Assembly (NCBI RefSeq): GCF_004146235.1
Contig: NZ_SELO01000007.1
Span: 62,001-126,000, forward strand
Length of the DNA: 64,000 nt
Reading direction: 5' to 3'
Source of the DNA: Tropicimonas sp. IMCC6043
GTDB taxonomy: Bacteria; Pseudomonadota; Alphaproteobacteria; Rhodobacterales; Rhodobacteraceae
The position numbers and the translations under genes were made by a program. The notes below the pieces were generated by a model. That model made no database searches and was not told where the DNA came from. It saw only the letters and a list, made by a program, of their open reading frames with translations. Below, in pieces: positions 46,784-56,687 of the stretch; the stretch's first letter is position 1, and each line of letters begins with the position of its first letter.

Positions 46784-47406
46784 TCGGGCAGACGCTGGCA
46801 ACGATCCTCGGCGGCGGTCGAAACGTCGTGACGGAGACAGTGGAAGTTTTTCGCGAGAATGCCGAGAAGGGCGCGACGCGCGACGCTGAGCAGGTGCAGG
46901 CGGCGCTTGTGCAGTTCGCCTCCGAATTCGCGGCGGAACGAGGAACGGTGTTTGACCGCGTTGTCGACGGCCTCAACCGCATCCCGCGGCCGGCAATGGC
47001 GATTGGAACGCTGGGGCTCTTCGTCTCGGCGATGGTCGACCCGATCTGGTTCGCTTCGCGGATGCAGAGCATCGCGCTCGTGCCGGAGCCGCTCTGGTGG
47101 CTGCTCGGTGCGATCGTGGGCTTCTATTTCGGCGCGCGGCATCAGACGAAAGGGCAGGAGTTCCAGCGCTCCGTCGCCGCGACGCTTGCCCGCGCAAGTG
47201 AGGTGACCGAGGGGATCGCCGCGCTGCGGGCGCTGGATGCAGGATCGGCCGGAACCGCTTCGCGGATTGCCGATGCGTCCGTTCGTCGAGCGGCTCCGAT
47301 CTCCGAGGCCGCCGAGGCGCCGGCGGATTTCGCAGGACCGGGCCCGACCGGGAGTGAGTTTGCCGACAATGCCGCGCTTGCGGAGTGGAAACATGCCCAT
47401 TCCTGA
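46774..47406 (+). CDS. Holin family protein (3-TM type)
   Basis: 210 residues. After a helical amphipathic N-terminus come RPAMAIGTLGLFVSAMVDPIWF and LVPEPLWWLLGAIVGFYFGAR (two clear membrane helices, about residues 72-120), matching the HOLIN_3TMs family that accompanies GH108 enzymes. The C-terminal 90 residues are Ala-rich and probably cytoplasmic. It should form the pore through which the muramidase passes. Confidence 0.85.
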   Translation: MGMIGQTLATILGGGRNVVTETVEVFRENAEKGATRDAEQVQAALVQFASEFAAERGTVFDRVVDGLNRIPRPAMAIGTLGLFVSAMVDPIWFASRMQSIALVPEPLWWLLGAIVGFYFGARHQTKGQEFQRSVAATLARASEVTEGIAALRALDAGSAGTASRIADASVRRAAPISEAAEAPADFAGPGPTGSEFADNAALAEWKHAHS

Positions 47407-47587
47407 CGATTTCTGGATCTCCCTGGCCACCGAACACGGTCCCTGGGTGGTCCTCGTCTTCTACCTGCTGTTCCGGGACCATCAGAAGGACGATGCGACG
47501 CGGAACATTCTGAATCGAAACACCGAAATCATCGTGGAGATCACCACGCTGATCCGGGAACGCCTTCCGCGCGAGAATCCGAGATGA
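47393..47587 (+). CDS. Small one-helix membrane protein of the holin cassette
   Basis: 64 residues from the ATG at 47393, overlapping the holin stop by 14 bases. One membrane helix (HGPWVVLVFYLLF, about 15-27) is followed by a charged amphipathic segment (DDATRNILNRNTEIIVEITT). The layout recalls BhlA/UviB-like holin accessory proteins. The function is unknown; the tight overlaps on both sides argue that it is a real gene. Confidence 0.7.
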   Translation: MPIPDDFWISLATEHGPWVVLVFYLLFRDHQKDDATRNILNRNTEIIVEITTLIRERLPRENPR

Positions 47588-48027
47588 GGGGAGTGGGAGA
47601 TTTGAGACTGGCCCTTTCGATCTATGCCATCATCCTTGCGACGACACATCTGTGCTTCATGCTGATGGGATATGCAGGCACAGCGGAGCTTCTCTACGGC
47701 GCGCTGACGGTCATGGCGCTGATGATCTCGGCGATCTTCTTCTGGCTCTGGGGGATGCGGCTCTCGCCGCTTTCGCTGGGGATGGCCTTCTCCTGGGCCG
47801 GCTCGGCCATGGTCATGGGATGGTGGTGGCTCAAGCTGCAGCTGGGGAGTCCGATCCGGATGGATGAGAACGAGCTTCTGCTGCTCATAATCGGATTGCT
47901 GACGACTGGCGCGGTGCTGCATTTCGAGGTGCTGGAGACGTCTTTCGGCTATCGCCGTGGCGCCTTTCTGGTGCCGGTCGCCGGGGCGCTGGCGCTGTCC
48001 GCTCTGTTCCTGGCCTTTGCGGGGTGA
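47584..48027 (+). CDS. Unknown four-helix membrane protein of the holin cassette
   Basis: 147 residues beginning on the ATGA overlap with the previous gene. Four hydrophobic stretches are visible (LALSIYAIILATTHLCFMLM; LLYGALTVMALMISAIFFWL; SLGMAFSWAGSAMVMGWWWL; FLVPVAGALALSALFLAFAG) plus a LLLLIIGLLTTGAVL segment. I do not recognise a family. Its place inside the cassette suggests a role in the holin system. Confidence 0.65.
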   Translation: MRGVGDLRLALSIYAIILATTHLCFMLMGYAGTAELLYGALTVMALMISAIFFWLWGMRLSPLSLGMAFSWAGSAMVMGWWWLKLQLGSPIRMDENELLLLIIGLLTTGAVLHFEVLETSFGYRRGAFLVPVAGALALSALFLAFAG

Positions 48028-48198
48028 ATGGCCGTGGCGAAGTCGCGTGACGGTTTCGGCGTCCGGCGCCTGATGAGGGCGGGCGGGCGGTATCTGCATC
48101 GGATCCTGCTGGGGCGGCGCTTTGTTCATTCGCTTGAACGCAACCGCGAGGCGGCGGACCGGCTTGACTCCGCGATCAAGGAGATGTTGGGGCGCTGA
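48028..48198 (+). CDS. Small basic hypothetical protein closing the holin cassette
   Basis: 56 residues from an ATG directly after the preceding stop. It is strongly basic (RDGFGVRRLMRAGGRYLHRI) and ends in a helical segment (ERNREAADRLDSAIKEMLGR). Adjacent start/stop codons, a GC-rich third position and a terminator 27 bases downstream support it as a real last gene. No membrane segment and no known domain. Confidence 0.6.
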   Translation: MAVAKSRDGFGVRRLMRAGGRYLHRILLGRRFVHSLERNREAADRLDSAIKEMLGR

Positions 48199-48220
48199 CG
48201 GCGATGGCCGATGCGGAACG

Positions 48221-48248
48221 AAAAAGGCCGGGGTGTCCCCGGCCTTTT
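48221..48248 (+). terminator. Bidirectional terminator between the holin cassette and gltA
   Basis: AAAAAGGCCGGGG-TGT-CCCCGGCCTTTT: an 8-bp GC stem flanked by A and T runs, able to stop transcription from both convergent genes. Confidence 0.9.
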
Positions 48249-48266
48249 CCGTCGTCCAGTCGTTCC

Positions 48267-49559
48267 TCAGCCGCGCTCGCTCAAAGGCACATAGTCGCGA
48301 TACGCCGCGCCTGTGTAGAGCTGACGCGGACGGCCGATCTTGTGGGCCGGATCCGAGAGCTGTTCGCCCCATTGCGAGATCCAGCCAACCGTGCGCGAAA
48401 GCGCGAAGATCGGCGTGAACATCGAGGTCGGGAAGCCCATCGCCTCGAGGATGATGCCCGAATAGAAGTCGACATTCGGGAACAGCTTCTTCTCGGCGAA
48501 ATAGGGATCGTTCAGCGCCTGCTTCTCCAGTTCCTTGGCAACCTGGAGCGTCGGGTTATCGTGGACACCGAGCAGGTCCAGCACCTCGTCGGCCGATTCC
48601 TTGAGCACCTTCGCCCGCGGGTCGATGTTCTTGTAGACGCGGTGGCCGAAGCCCATCAGGCGGAACGGGTCGTCCTTGTCCTTGGCCCGAGCGATGAACT
48701 CAGGGATGCGGTCGACCGTGCCGATCTCGCGCAGCATCTCGAGGCAGGCCTGGTTTGCGCCACCATGTGCCGGGCCCCAGAGGCAGGCCGCGCCGGCCGC
48801 GATGCAGGCGAAGGGGTTCGCCCCCGACGAGGAGGCGAGGCGGACAGTCGAGGTCGAGGCGTTCTGCTCGTGGTCGGCATGCAGCGTGAAGATACGGTCC
48901 ATCGCCTTGGCGAGGACCGGGTCGACCTGGTATTCCTCGGCGGGCACCGCGAAGCACATGCGCAGGAAGTTCGACGCATAGTCGAGATCGTTCTTCGGAT
49001 AGACGAAGGGTTTTCCCGAGGAATAGTTGAAAGCCCAGGCGCAGATCGTCGGCATCTTGGCGATCATGCGGATAGAGGCGACCTCGCGCTGCCAGGGATC
49101 GTTGATGTCGGTGGAGTCGTGGTAGAAGGCCGACATCGCGCCCATCACGCCGACGATGATCGCCATCGGGTGCGCGTCGCGGCGGAAGCCGCGATAGAAA
49201 TAGGTCATCTGGTCGTGCAGCATCGTGTGATGCGTCACCCGGCTCTCGAAATCATCCATCTGCGCCTTGGTCGGCAGCTCGCCGTAGAGCAGAAGGTAGC
49301 AGACCTCCAGGTAATGCGACTGCGCCGCAAGCTGGTCGATCGGGTAGCCGCGATGCAGCAGGACGCCCTCGTCGCCGTCAATGAAGGTGATCGTCGATTC
49401 GCAGGAGGAGGTGGAGGTGAAGCCCGGGTCATGGGTAAAGACATTGCCCTGGGCATAGAGCTTGCGGATGTCGATGACGTCCGGGCCCGCGGTCGGCGAG
49501 TAAATTGGCAGTTCGAGCGTCTTGTCGTCGAAGGTGAGCGTCGCTTTTCTGTCGGTCAT
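48267..49559 (-). CDS. gltA: Citrate synthase
   Basis: 430 residues from the ATG at 49559 (AAAGGG nine bases upstream; the ATG two codons earlier is too close to it). Landmarks: [46 protein letters not shown] with the catalytic His, [15 protein letters not shown] and [15 protein letters not shown] with the catalytic His (quoted in part). It is a hexameric type II enzyme by length and makes citrate for the TCA cycle. Followed by gltX upstream on the same strand. Confidence 0.97.
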   Translation of the reverse strand: MTDRKATLTFDDKTLELPIYSPTAGPDVIDIRKLYAQGNVFTHDPGFTSTSSCESTITFIDGDEGVLLHRGYPIDQLAAQSHYLEVCYLLLYGELPTKAQMDDFESRVTHHTMLHDQMTYFYRGFRRDAHPMAIIVGVMGAMSAFYHDSTDINDPWQREVASIRMIAKMPTICAWAFNYSSGKPFVYPKNDLDYASNFLRMCFAVPAEEYQVDPVLAKAMDRIFTLHADHEQNASTSTVRLASSSGANPFACIAAGAACLWGPAHGGANQACLEMLREIGTVDRIPEFIARAKDKDDPFRLMGFGHRVYKNIDPRAKVLKESADEVLDLLGVHDNPTLQVAKELEKQALNDPYFAEKKLFPNVDFYSGIILEAMGFPTSMFTPIFALSRTVGWISQWGEQLSDPAHKIGRPRQLYTGAAYRDYVPLSERG

Positions 49560-49637
49560 GGACATCCCTTTCTGGACTATTGCCCTCGCCGGGAGCGGCC
49601 CGGCCGGGGTCGACTTCGGCTTTCGCGGGCCGGCGGA

Positions 49638-51056
49638 TCAGGTCTCCGTCCGCCCCGCGGCATCTTCAATCCGGCCCAGGCTCTCCTCCCGGCCGATCAC
49701 GAGCATCATGTCGAAGACGCTCGGAGAAACCGTCCGCCCGGCGAGAGCCGCGCGCAGGGGCTGTGCGATCTTGCCGAGCTTGAGTCCCGTCGTCTCGGCA
49801 AATTCGGCGACGGCCGCCTCCAGCCCATCGCGCGACCAGCTAGCATTTTGCAGGTGCGGCGTCAATTCAATCAGTATACCGCGGGATACCGGATCGAGCG
49901 CCTTTGCGGCCTTCTCGTCCGGCTCGAATGGTCGGTCACCCAGAACAAAATACGCTTTGTCAATAAGTTCCGGGAATGTCTTCGCGCGCTCCTTGAGGCA
50001 GTCCATCGCGCGGAGCAATCCATCCTGCTTTTCCGGGGCAAGTTTTTCGGCGCCCGTAACGTCGAGATAGGAAAGAATTTCGGCCAGAAGAGCGTCGTTT
50101 TCTGCGGCTGCAATGTGCTGGCCGCAGAGATTCTCCAGCTTCTTGAAGTCGAACCGTGCGGCCGATTTGTTGATTCCGTCGAAGTCGAACCAGTCGAGCG
50201 CCTGGGCGTCCGTGAAGAATTCGTCGTCGCCATGGCTCCAGCCGAGGCGGGCGAGATAGTTGCGCATGCCGGCGGCCGGATAGCCCATCTTCTGGTATTC
50301 CTCGACGCCGGTCGCGCCATGCCGCTTCGAGAGCTTCTTTCCGTCCGGGCCGAGGATGAGCGGGATGTGAGCGTAGATCGGCAGATCCCATCCCATGGCC
50401 GCGTAGATGAGCGACTGCCGGGCGGCGTTGGCAAGGTGATCGTCGCCGCGGATGACATGGGTGACGCCCATGTCGTGGTCGTCCACCACGACGGCATGCA
50501 TGTAGGTCGGGGTGCCGTCCGAGCGCAGCAGGATCATGTCGTCGAGCTCGGTATTGCGGAAGGTCACGGGACCCTGCACCTGGTCATCGATCACGGTCTC
50601 GCCCTCCCGAGGGGCCTTGATCCGGATGACATAGGGCGCGTCGGGGTGTGTCGAGGGGTCTGCATCGCGCCAGGGCGAGCGGAAGAGCGTGGATTTCCCC
50701 TCGGCCTTCGCGGCATCCCGGAAGGCTGCGATCTCCTCCTGTGTGGAAAAGCACCTGTAGGCCGCGCCCCGCGCCAGAAGCTCCTGCGCCACCTCGGCAT
50801 GGCGGTCTACACGGGCGAACTGGCTCACCGCGTCGCCGTCCCAGTCGAGCCCGAGCCAGCGCATGCCGCGCAGGATCGCCTCGGTCGCCTCCGGCGTCGA
50901 GCGCGCGCGGTCCGTGTCCTCGATGCGCAAGAGGAATCTGCCGCCACGGCCGCGCGCATAGAGCCAGTTGAACAGCGCCGTGCGCGCCGTGCCGATATGC
51001 ATGAAGCCAGTGGGCGAGGGGGCGATGCGGGTGACGACGTCGGTGCTGTCGGCCAT
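49638..51056 (-). CDS. gltX: Glutamyl-tRNA synthetase
   Basis: 472 residues from the ATG at 51056; an upstream in-frame extension has no family sequence. The class I signature is [20 protein letters not shown] (HIGH as HIGT), and the KMSKS equivalent is [12 protein letters not shown]. Length is as usual. It charges tRNA-Glu and, in organisms without GlnRS, tRNA-Gln as well. It is transcribed towards gltA. Confidence 0.97.
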   Translation of the reverse strand: MADSTDVVTRIAPSPTGFMHIGTARTALFNWLYARGRGGRFLLRIEDTDRARSTPEATEAILRGMRWLGLDWDGDAVSQFARVDRHAEVAQELLARGAAYRCFSTQEEIAAFRDAAKAEGKSTLFRSPWRDADPSTHPDAPYVIRIKAPREGETVIDDQVQGPVTFRNTELDDMILLRSDGTPTYMHAVVVDDHDMGVTHVIRGDDHLANAARQSLIYAAMGWDLPIYAHIPLILGPDGKKLSKRHGATGVEEYQKMGYPAAGMRNYLARLGWSHGDDEFFTDAQALDWFDFDGINKSAARFDFKKLENLCGQHIAAAENDALLAEILSYLDVTGAEKLAPEKQDGLLRAMDCLKERAKTFPELIDKAYFVLGDRPFEPDEKAAKALDPVSRGILIELTPHLQNASWSRDGLEAAVAEFAETTGLKLGKIAQPLRAALAGRTVSPSVFDMMLVIGREESLGRIEDAAGRTET

Positions 51057-51400
51057 GCGGGCAAGCCTTTCGATTCTGTTCAAGGCGCGGACGGTGGGGC
51101 GCGGAACGCCGCGCCGGGCCTGGCCCGTCGCCCGGACATATTCGTTTCCGGGCAGGTATAGGACAGCGGATTCGGGAAGGGAAGCGTCGGGGAAGGGACG
51201 AGGCGCGTTGCGGAAAATTGGAAGTGCGATTGGTGAGTGACGCCACGCGGTGCCGAAAGACAAGTCGATACCGGCGCATCTGCCGGCAACAATTGAAACG
51301 CATGTCCACCTGACCTGACATCGAGCCGAAACGCCGTCGCTCTAGAACCGGTTGCAGTCCAACTCTTTCCCTTCGCAGCCATCCAAAGGAGGCCCCCGAT
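51057..51400. other. Intergenic region between divergent gltX and the HExxH-protein gene
   Basis: About 345 bases. It holds the outward promoters and, at its right end, a strong ribosome-binding site (AAAGGAGG) for the downstream gene. Nothing that looks like an RNA gene, repeat or further reading frame is visible. Confidence 0.5.
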
Positions 51401-52015
51401 ATGCTCGACGGCTACAACCGGACCACCAACATGGTCCTCGAGGTCCTGAAGGACCCTCGCATTCAGCTCCTGAACTTCAGCGTGTCGGTCTACCGGTTCC
51501 AACCGCACGACTACGCCCGGCTCGCGATCGAGATCCTGCGCGGCAACGTGAATGCCGAGTTCGACAGGAATGAGACCTCGACCGCGGGATACAACCCGCA
51601 GGAAGACACGCTCTATTTCGGTTTCAAGACGCTCAAGTTCATCGAATACAAGGCTGCCATTGTCCATGAATGCACTCATGCGATCTGCGACATGCGCGGC
51701 ATGAAGCTGATGGACCAGACAGCGTCTGAAATGGCGGCCTATATCGCCCAGTACATGTTCCTCGCCGCCTATATCCCGAAGTCGAAGCGCGCGGCGCAGA
51801 GATTCAACCTCGGCGGAGAGAACAATATCGGGGACATCAGCCGCGCCGCCTGGCGTATCGCGCATTCCTACCTGTGCCAGAACGATCCCCACAAAAAGGA
51901 GCTCGCGCCGGGCTTTGGCACCGATGCCGACTATGCCGACCTCGCCAACGCCATCCGCAAGAGCAATCTCTACAAACACAAGGCCGACAAGATGGTCGGC
52001 TACAACGGCGTGTGA
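51401..52015 (+). CDS. Unknown protein with metalloprotease-like HExxH motif
   Basis: 204 residues preceded by AAAGGAGG. The sequence AAIVHECTHAICDMRG (about residues 86-101) contains HExxH, and TASEMAAYIAQ (about 105-115) supplies a Glu at the distance used by gluzincins as third zinc ligand. No signal peptide or membrane helix. I do not recognise a named family; a minimal metallopeptidase or an inactive relative is likely. It is convergent with a 50-residue gene. Confidence 0.7.
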   Translation: MLDGYNRTTNMVLEVLKDPRIQLLNFSVSVYRFQPHDYARLAIEILRGNVNAEFDRNETSTAGYNPQEDTLYFGFKTLKFIEYKAAIVHECTHAICDMRGMKLMDQTASEMAAYIAQYMFLAAYIPKSKRAAQRFNLGGENNIGDISRAAWRIAHSYLCQNDPHKKELAPGFGTDADYADLANAIRKSNLYKHKADKMVGYNGV

Positions 52016-52037
52016 TTCCGCGTCCCGACAGCGTGCC

Positions 52038-52075
52038 GGCCGCCATCGCCGCGTGACATCGCGCGATCGGCGGCC
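52038..52075 (+). terminator. Long GC-rich hairpin between convergent genes
   Basis: GGCCGCC (52038-52044) pairs with GGCGGCC (52069-52075), and inner CGCG-type pairs extend it. There is no U-tract. Confidence 0.4.
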
Positions 52076-52083
52076 GTCCGGTC

Positions 52084-52236
52084 TCAGAACCACTGTCCCG
52101 GTTCCATCAGTCGCAACTCCATGAATTGCCGCGACGACCACTCAAAGGCACCGAATAGTGCCACCGTCTGCGGGTGCTGCAGGATTGCGCCGCGGAAGAC
52201 GGGTTTCAGGAGGTGTTCGAGATCGTTGACTCTCAT
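52084..52236 (-). CDS. Small hypothetical protein (50 residues)
   Basis: ATG at 52236 with GGAAAG about eight bases upstream. The sequence starts [20 protein letters not shown] and ends in an aromatic-rich [10 protein letters not shown] and GQWF. It has protein-like composition, no membrane segment and no family I know. It lies between miaB and the HExxH gene on the opposite strand. It could be a chance frame. Confidence 0.45.
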   Translation of the reverse strand: MRVNDLEHLLKPVFRGAILQHPQTVALFGAFEWSSRQFMELRLMEPGQWF

Positions 52237-52366
52237 ACCGGGCCTTTCCTTTGGAGCAGCACTCCAATGCCGACGCGCTTGCCGGTGCAATGCCCACGCA
52301 CCGGCGGGACGTTGCGATAGGCTCCCGCCTGCGCTATGCCGCGCGCCAGCGACCAGGAGACCCGCC

Positions 52367-53686
52367 ATGCCCGACGCGCCGAAGAAGCTCTTCATCAAGA
52401 CCTACGGCTGCCAGATGAACGTCTATGACAGCGAGCGCATGGCCGAGGCCTTGGGCGGAAACGGCTATGAGCAGGTCGGCACGCCGGAAGAGGCCGACAT
52501 GATCCTGCTCAACACCTGCCATATCCGCGAGAAGGCGGCCGAGAAGGTCTATTCGGAACTCGGCCGCTACAAGGGACTCAAGGCGGCGAACCCGGACCTG
52601 AAAATCGGCGTGGCCGGCTGTGTCGCCCAGGCCGAGGGCGCCGAGATCCTGCGCCGGCAACCGCTGGTGGACCTCGTCGTCGGCCCGCAGAGCTATCACC
52701 GCCTGCCGGAAATGGAGGCGAAGCTTCGCGACGGCGGCACCGCGCTCGACACGGACTTCCCCGAGGAGCTGAAATTCGACCACCTGCCGGGCGCGCGCAA
52801 GGCAACGCGCGGTCCGACGGCCTTCCTCACCGTTCAGGAGGGCTGCGACAAGTTCTGCGCCTTCTGCGTCGTGCCTTATACCCGCGGCGCCGAGGTCTCC
52901 CGGCCCGTCAGCCGCGTGATCGCGGAAGCCGAGGCCCTTGTCGCGCAAGGGGTGCGCGAGATCACGCTGCTGGGCCAGAACGTCAACGCGTACCATGGGC
53001 CGGACGGCAGCGGGACATGGGGCCTAGCCCGCCTCATCCGCCGGCTCGCCGAGATTTCCGGTCTCGACCGCATCCGCTTCACCACCTCGCATCCAAGGGA
53101 CATGGACGACGATCTCATCGCCGCCCATGGCGATTGCGAGAAGCTCATGCCCTACCTGCATCTGCCGGTGCAGTCGGGCTCGGACCGCATCCTGAAGCGG
53201 ATGAACCGCGGGCACACCGCCGAGGCCTATATCCGCCTCGTCGAGCGCATCCGCGCCGTCCGCCCCGACATCCTGATGTCGGGCGATTTCATCGTCGGCT
53301 TCCCCGAGGAGACAGAGGCGGATTTCCAGGCGACGATGGATCTCGTCGCGGAGGTGGGCTACGGCCAGTGCTATTCCTTCAAGTATTCCGCCCGCCCGGG
53401 AACGCCCGCGGCCGAGCGCCCGCTGGTCGATCCCGCCGAGGCTAACGACCGGCTGCACCGCCTGCAAGCGCTCCTCGCGCGCCAGCAGCAGCAGGCGCAG
53501 GATGCGATGGTCGGGAAGGAGGTCGGCGTTCTCTTCGAGAAGCCGGGCCGCCTGCCGGGGCAAATGGTGGGAAAGTCGGACCACCTCCACGCCGTCCACG
53601 TCACCTGCGACGCAGCGCCCGGCGTGCTGGCCCGGGTGAAGATCACCGAAAGCGGCCCGAACTCGCTCGGCGGCATGCTCGTCTGA
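52367..53686 (+). CDS. miaB: tRNA-2-methylthio-N6-dimethylallyladenosine synthase
   Basis: 439 residues from the ATG at 52367 (AGGAGA upstream); the open frame before it is not coding. The N-terminal UPF0004 domain has the auxiliary-cluster cysteines in [24 protein letters not shown] and GVAGCVAQ. The radical SAM CxxxCxxC is [16 protein letters not shown], and the C-terminal TRAM domain closes the protein. It adds methylthio at position 37 of tRNAs reading U-initial codons. Confidence 0.97.
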   Translation: MPDAPKKLFIKTYGCQMNVYDSERMAEALGGNGYEQVGTPEEADMILLNTCHIREKAAEKVYSELGRYKGLKAANPDLKIGVAGCVAQAEGAEILRRQPLVDLVVGPQSYHRLPEMEAKLRDGGTALDTDFPEELKFDHLPGARKATRGPTAFLTVQEGCDKFCAFCVVPYTRGAEVSRPVSRVIAEAEALVAQGVREITLLGQNVNAYHGPDGSGTWGLARLIRRLAEISGLDRIRFTTSHPRDMDDDLIAAHGDCEKLMPYLHLPVQSGSDRILKRMNRGHTAEAYIRLVERIRAVRPDILMSGDFIVGFPEETEADFQATMDLVAEVGYGQCYSFKYSARPGTPAAERPLVDPAEANDRLHRLQALLARQQQQAQDAMVGKEVGVLFEKPGRLPGQMVGKSDHLHAVHVTCDAAPGVLARVKITESGPNSLGGMLV

Positions 53687-53784
53687 CATCGCGCCCCGTG
53701 CCCCTGCACGGACGGCCATCCTCCCGCCGCCCGGCGGTCTTGCCTTAACGCTTCCTCAACCATGTTTAACGTAGCGTTTCGGCA

Positions 53785-55875
53785 ATGTTTGCAGACGGGA
53801 TGGCCGAGACCTCGCCGCATTCCGCGGCGACTAGGCGGCACTGGTTCGCCGATGCGCTTCTCGCGCAAAGGGGGAGCCTCATCCTCTTCGTGCCGATCTG
53901 TCTGGCCACCGGCATCGCCATCTGGTTCGGCCTCAGGGCCGAACCCGGCGAAATTGTCTACTGGACGGCCGCCGCCTGCGCCGCGCTGCTGTTGCTCTTG
54001 GGGCTTCTCGCCGGCGACGCCGTCGCCCCGCTCTTCTGGGCCGCGGCACTCGTCCTCTGCGGGCTGCTGCTGGCGGGCGGCCGGGCCCATTCCGTCGCCG
54101 AACCGATCCTCTCCTTCCGCTACTACGGACCGATACAGGGGCGCATCGTCGATATCGACCGCTCCGGATCCGACAAGATCCGCTTCACGCTGGACCAGGT
54201 GGTGCTCGAGGACATGCGGCCCGAACGCGTGCCCGCTCGCGTCCGCGTGTCGCTGCACGGCGCGCAGAACCATATGTCCCCGGAGCCGGGCCTCACAGTG
54301 ATCCTCACCGGCCATCTGCTCCCCCCAAACGGACCGGTCGAGCCAGGCGGGTTCGACTTTCGTCGGCTGGCCTTCTTCGAGCGTCTCGGCGCGGTCGGCT
54401 ACACACGCACCCCTGTCCTCGTCCTCGCACCGGCCGAGGAGGGCAAGGCGGGGCTCACGATCTTTCGCCTCCGCATGGCCTTGAGCCAGTGGGTACAGTC
54501 CCGCATTCCCGGCGATGCCGGCGCCTTTGCCGCTGCCATCATGACCGGGGATCGCTCCGCCATGCCATTTCCGGCGCTCGACTCGCTGCGCCGGTCAAAC
54601 CTGGCGCATCTGCTGGCGATCTCGGGCCTCCACATGGGCCTCCTGACCGGCGTCGTGTTCTCCGCCCTGCGCGCCGCCCTCGCGCTGATCCCCTGGCTGG
54701 CGCTGCGCGCGCCGATCCGAAAGATCGCCGCCCTCGGCGCGCTCGCGGTCGGCGCGGCCTATCTTGCGCTGTCGGGAGGCGCGGTTTCGACGGAGCGCGC
54801 CTTTGTCATGGTGTCGGTCATGCTCGTGGCCATCCTGCTCGACCGCCGGGCGATTTCGCTACGCTCGGTTGCCATCGCCGCCACGATCATCCTGATCCGG
54901 ACGCCCGAGGCGCTGTTCTCGGCCGGCTTCCAGATGTCGTTTGCCGCCACCACCGCCCTTGTTGCCGCCTTCGGCCTGCTGCGCGATCATCGTGCGCGCC
55001 TGCCGCGCTCCGCCCGCTGGTTGGCGCCGGCCCTCGCGGTTTGTCTTTCCTCCGCCGTGGCAGGCGTCGCCACGGCCCCCTTCGCCGCGGCCCATTTCAA
55101 CCGCATTGCCGATTATGGACTCGTCGCGAACCTGCTCTCGGTGCCGCTCATGGGCACGGTGGTCATGCCGGCCGCCGTCGCCACCGCGCTGCTCTGGCCG
55201 GTCGGCCTCTCGGCGATTCCGCTCTGGGTGATGGCGTGCGGGCTGGAATGGATCCTCGGTGTCGCCGGTTGGATCTCCGGCCTGGAGGGGTCCGTGACCC
55301 ATGTCGTCGCTCCCGGTCCCGCGGTCCTGCCGCTGCTGAGCCTCGGTATTCTCTGGCTCGTCGCCTGGAAGGGCCGCGGCCGCTGGCTCGGACCGCCCCT
55401 GATGCTCGCCGCGCTGCTCGCCTGGGGCCGGGCGGACCGCCCCGATATCCTCATTGCCGACAGCGGCGGCCTCGTCGGCATCGCCTCCCCCGCGGGTCGA
55501 GTGCTCTCGCGACCGAGCGGCGACGGTTTCGCCGCCGCAACCTGGCTCGAGAACGACGGCGAGTCGGTCAATCAGACCGAAGCCGCTGGCCGCCCGGGGT
55601 TCGTCGGCGGTCAATACGACCGCGTCGCCGACCTGAACGGGCTCAGCATTCGCCTCCTGCGCGGCAAGACTGGCGCGGCGGCGGTCGAAAGCGCTTGTGG
55701 CGCCGATATCCTCGTCACCAATATTGACCTTCCGGACGGCCACGCCGCCGATTGCGTCCTGTTCAACCCCGCGCGCCTCCGCGAAACCGGGGCGGTCGCG
55801 ATCTGGACCGACAGCACACCGCCGCGCATTCTCACCGCGGCCGATATCGGCGGGGATCGGCTCTGGACGCGCTGA
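53785..55875 (+). CDS. comEC: ComEC/Rec2-type DNA-uptake channel protein
   Basis: 696 residues, about ten membrane helices. The DUF4131-like N-terminus (about 95-215) is followed by the Competence domain: SNLAHLLAISGLHMGLLTGV and LSGGAVSTERAFVMVSVML. The C-terminal domain (about 545-690) lacks the HxHxDH zinc site of the metallo-beta-lactamase-like domain found in many ComEC proteins. It would carry single-stranded DNA across the inner membrane. It sits next to lexA, a pairing known from related genomes. Confidence 0.9.
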   Translation: MFADGMAETSPHSAATRRHWFADALLAQRGSLILFVPICLATGIAIWFGLRAEPGEIVYWTAAACAALLLLLGLLAGDAVAPLFWAAALVLCGLLLAGGRAHSVAEPILSFRYYGPIQGRIVDIDRSGSDKIRFTLDQVVLEDMRPERVPARVRVSLHGAQNHMSPEPGLTVILTGHLLPPNGPVEPGGFDFRRLAFFERLGAVGYTRTPVLVLAPAEEGKAGLTIFRLRMALSQWVQSRIPGDAGAFAAAIMTGDRSAMPFPALDSLRRSNLAHLLAISGLHMGLLTGVVFSALRAALALIPWLALRAPIRKIAALGALAVGAAYLALSGGAVSTERAFVMVSVMLVAILLDRRAISLRSVAIAATIILIRTPEALFSAGFQMSFAATTALVAAFGLLRDHRARLPRSARWLAPALAVCLSSAVAGVATAPFAAAHFNRIADYGLVANLLSVPLMGTVVMPAAVATALLWPVGLSAIPLWVMACGLEWILGVAGWISGLEGSVTHVVAPGPAVLPLLSLGILWLVAWKGRGRWLGPPLMLAALLAWGRADRPDILIADSGGLVGIASPAGRVLSRPSGDGFAAATWLENDGESVNQTEAAGRPGFVGGQYDRVADLNGLSIRLLRGKTGAAAVESACGADILVTNIDLPDGHAADCVLFNPARLRETGAVAIWTDSTPPRILTAADIGGDRLWTR

Positions 55876-55897
55876 CCGCCGAAGCTGAGCGCACGCG

Positions 55898-56596
55898 TCA
55901 GGTTGGGTAGCTGCGGATCAGGCCAACAAGCCGGCCCTGAACCTTTACCCTGTCATCGGGGAGGATACGCGTCTCGTAGGCCGGGTTCGCGGCCTCCAGC
56001 GCGATCATCCGCCCCTTGCGGCGATAGCGCTTGAGGGTCGCCTCGTTGGCGTCGACCACCAGTGCGACGACGATATCGCCATCGTCTGCGGTCGTCTGCT
56101 CGCGGATCACCACGATATCCCCGTCATTGATCCCGACGCCGATCATGGAATCGCCCCGGACCTCGAGCGCATAATGCTTGCCCGCGCCGACCATCTGCCC
56201 CGGCACCGCCACCGTGTGGCTCACCTCGCTGATCGCCTCGATCGGCACGCCGGCCGCGATCCGGCCCATGACCGGCAGTTCGGTTGCGTGCAGTTCGACC
56301 GGAAGCGCGTCACGAAGCGCCCGACGCGGAGTGGGCGCGTCGCCCTCGATCACGTTCGGCACGAAGCCCGCGCCACCGAGGCTGTCGGGAAGCTTCACAA
56401 TCTCGATCGCCCGTGCCTTGTGCGCCAGCCGCCGGATGAAGCCGCGCTCCTCGAGCGCCGTGATCAGGCGGTGAATGCCGGATTTCGACCGCAGATCGAG
56501 CGCATCCTTCATCTCGTCAAAAGATGGCGGCACGCCGTCGCGCTGCATCCGCTTGTGGATGAACTCGAGCAAGTCGCGTTGTTTTCTCGTCAGCAT
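55898..56596 (-). CDS. lexA: LexA repressor
   Basis: 232 residues. The N-terminal winged helix begins [20 protein letters not shown]. The self-cleavage Ala-Gly bond lies in [11 protein letters not shown], the catalytic Ser in [12 protein letters not shown] and the Lys in [12 protein letters not shown]. It represses SOS genes until RecA-stimulated cleavage. An SOS box lies 54 bases upstream, so it represses itself. Confidence 0.97.
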   Translation of the reverse strand: MLTRKQRDLLEFIHKRMQRDGVPPSFDEMKDALDLRSKSGIHRLITALEERGFIRRLAHKARAIEIVKLPDSLGGAGFVPNVIEGDAPTPRRALRDALPVELHATELPVMGRIAAGVPIEAISEVSHTVAVPGQMVGAGKHYALEVRGDSMIGVGINDGDIVVIREQTTADDGDIVVALVVDANEATLKRYRRKGRMIALEAANPAYETRILPDDRVKVQGRLVGLIRSYPT

Positions 56597-56649
56597 GGCA
56601 GACCCTCGCTTGTCCTGACGTGGCGCGAAAAGACGCGCGTTTGCCTGAT

Positions 56650-56664
56650 GTTCTGCCAGTGTTC
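56650..56664. promoter_or_regulatory. Alphaproteobacterial SOS box (LexA operator)
   Basis: GTTCTGCCAGTGTTC is an exact GTTC-N7-GTTC direct repeat, the LexA site of alphaproteobacteria. It lies between lexA and the end of moeA. Confidence 0.85.
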
Positions 56665-56687
56665 ACGTTTTGTGTCAACCTTTCCGC

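Noticed and set aside
46172-48198. Prophage remnant
   Set aside because: Only lysis-type genes are present, with no structural, replication or integration genes, no att-like repeats and no shift in base composition.
48204-51161. Plus-strand open frame of 985 codons
   Set aside because: It runs antisense through gltA and gltX, which are unmistakable; it is a shadow produced by high third-position GC.
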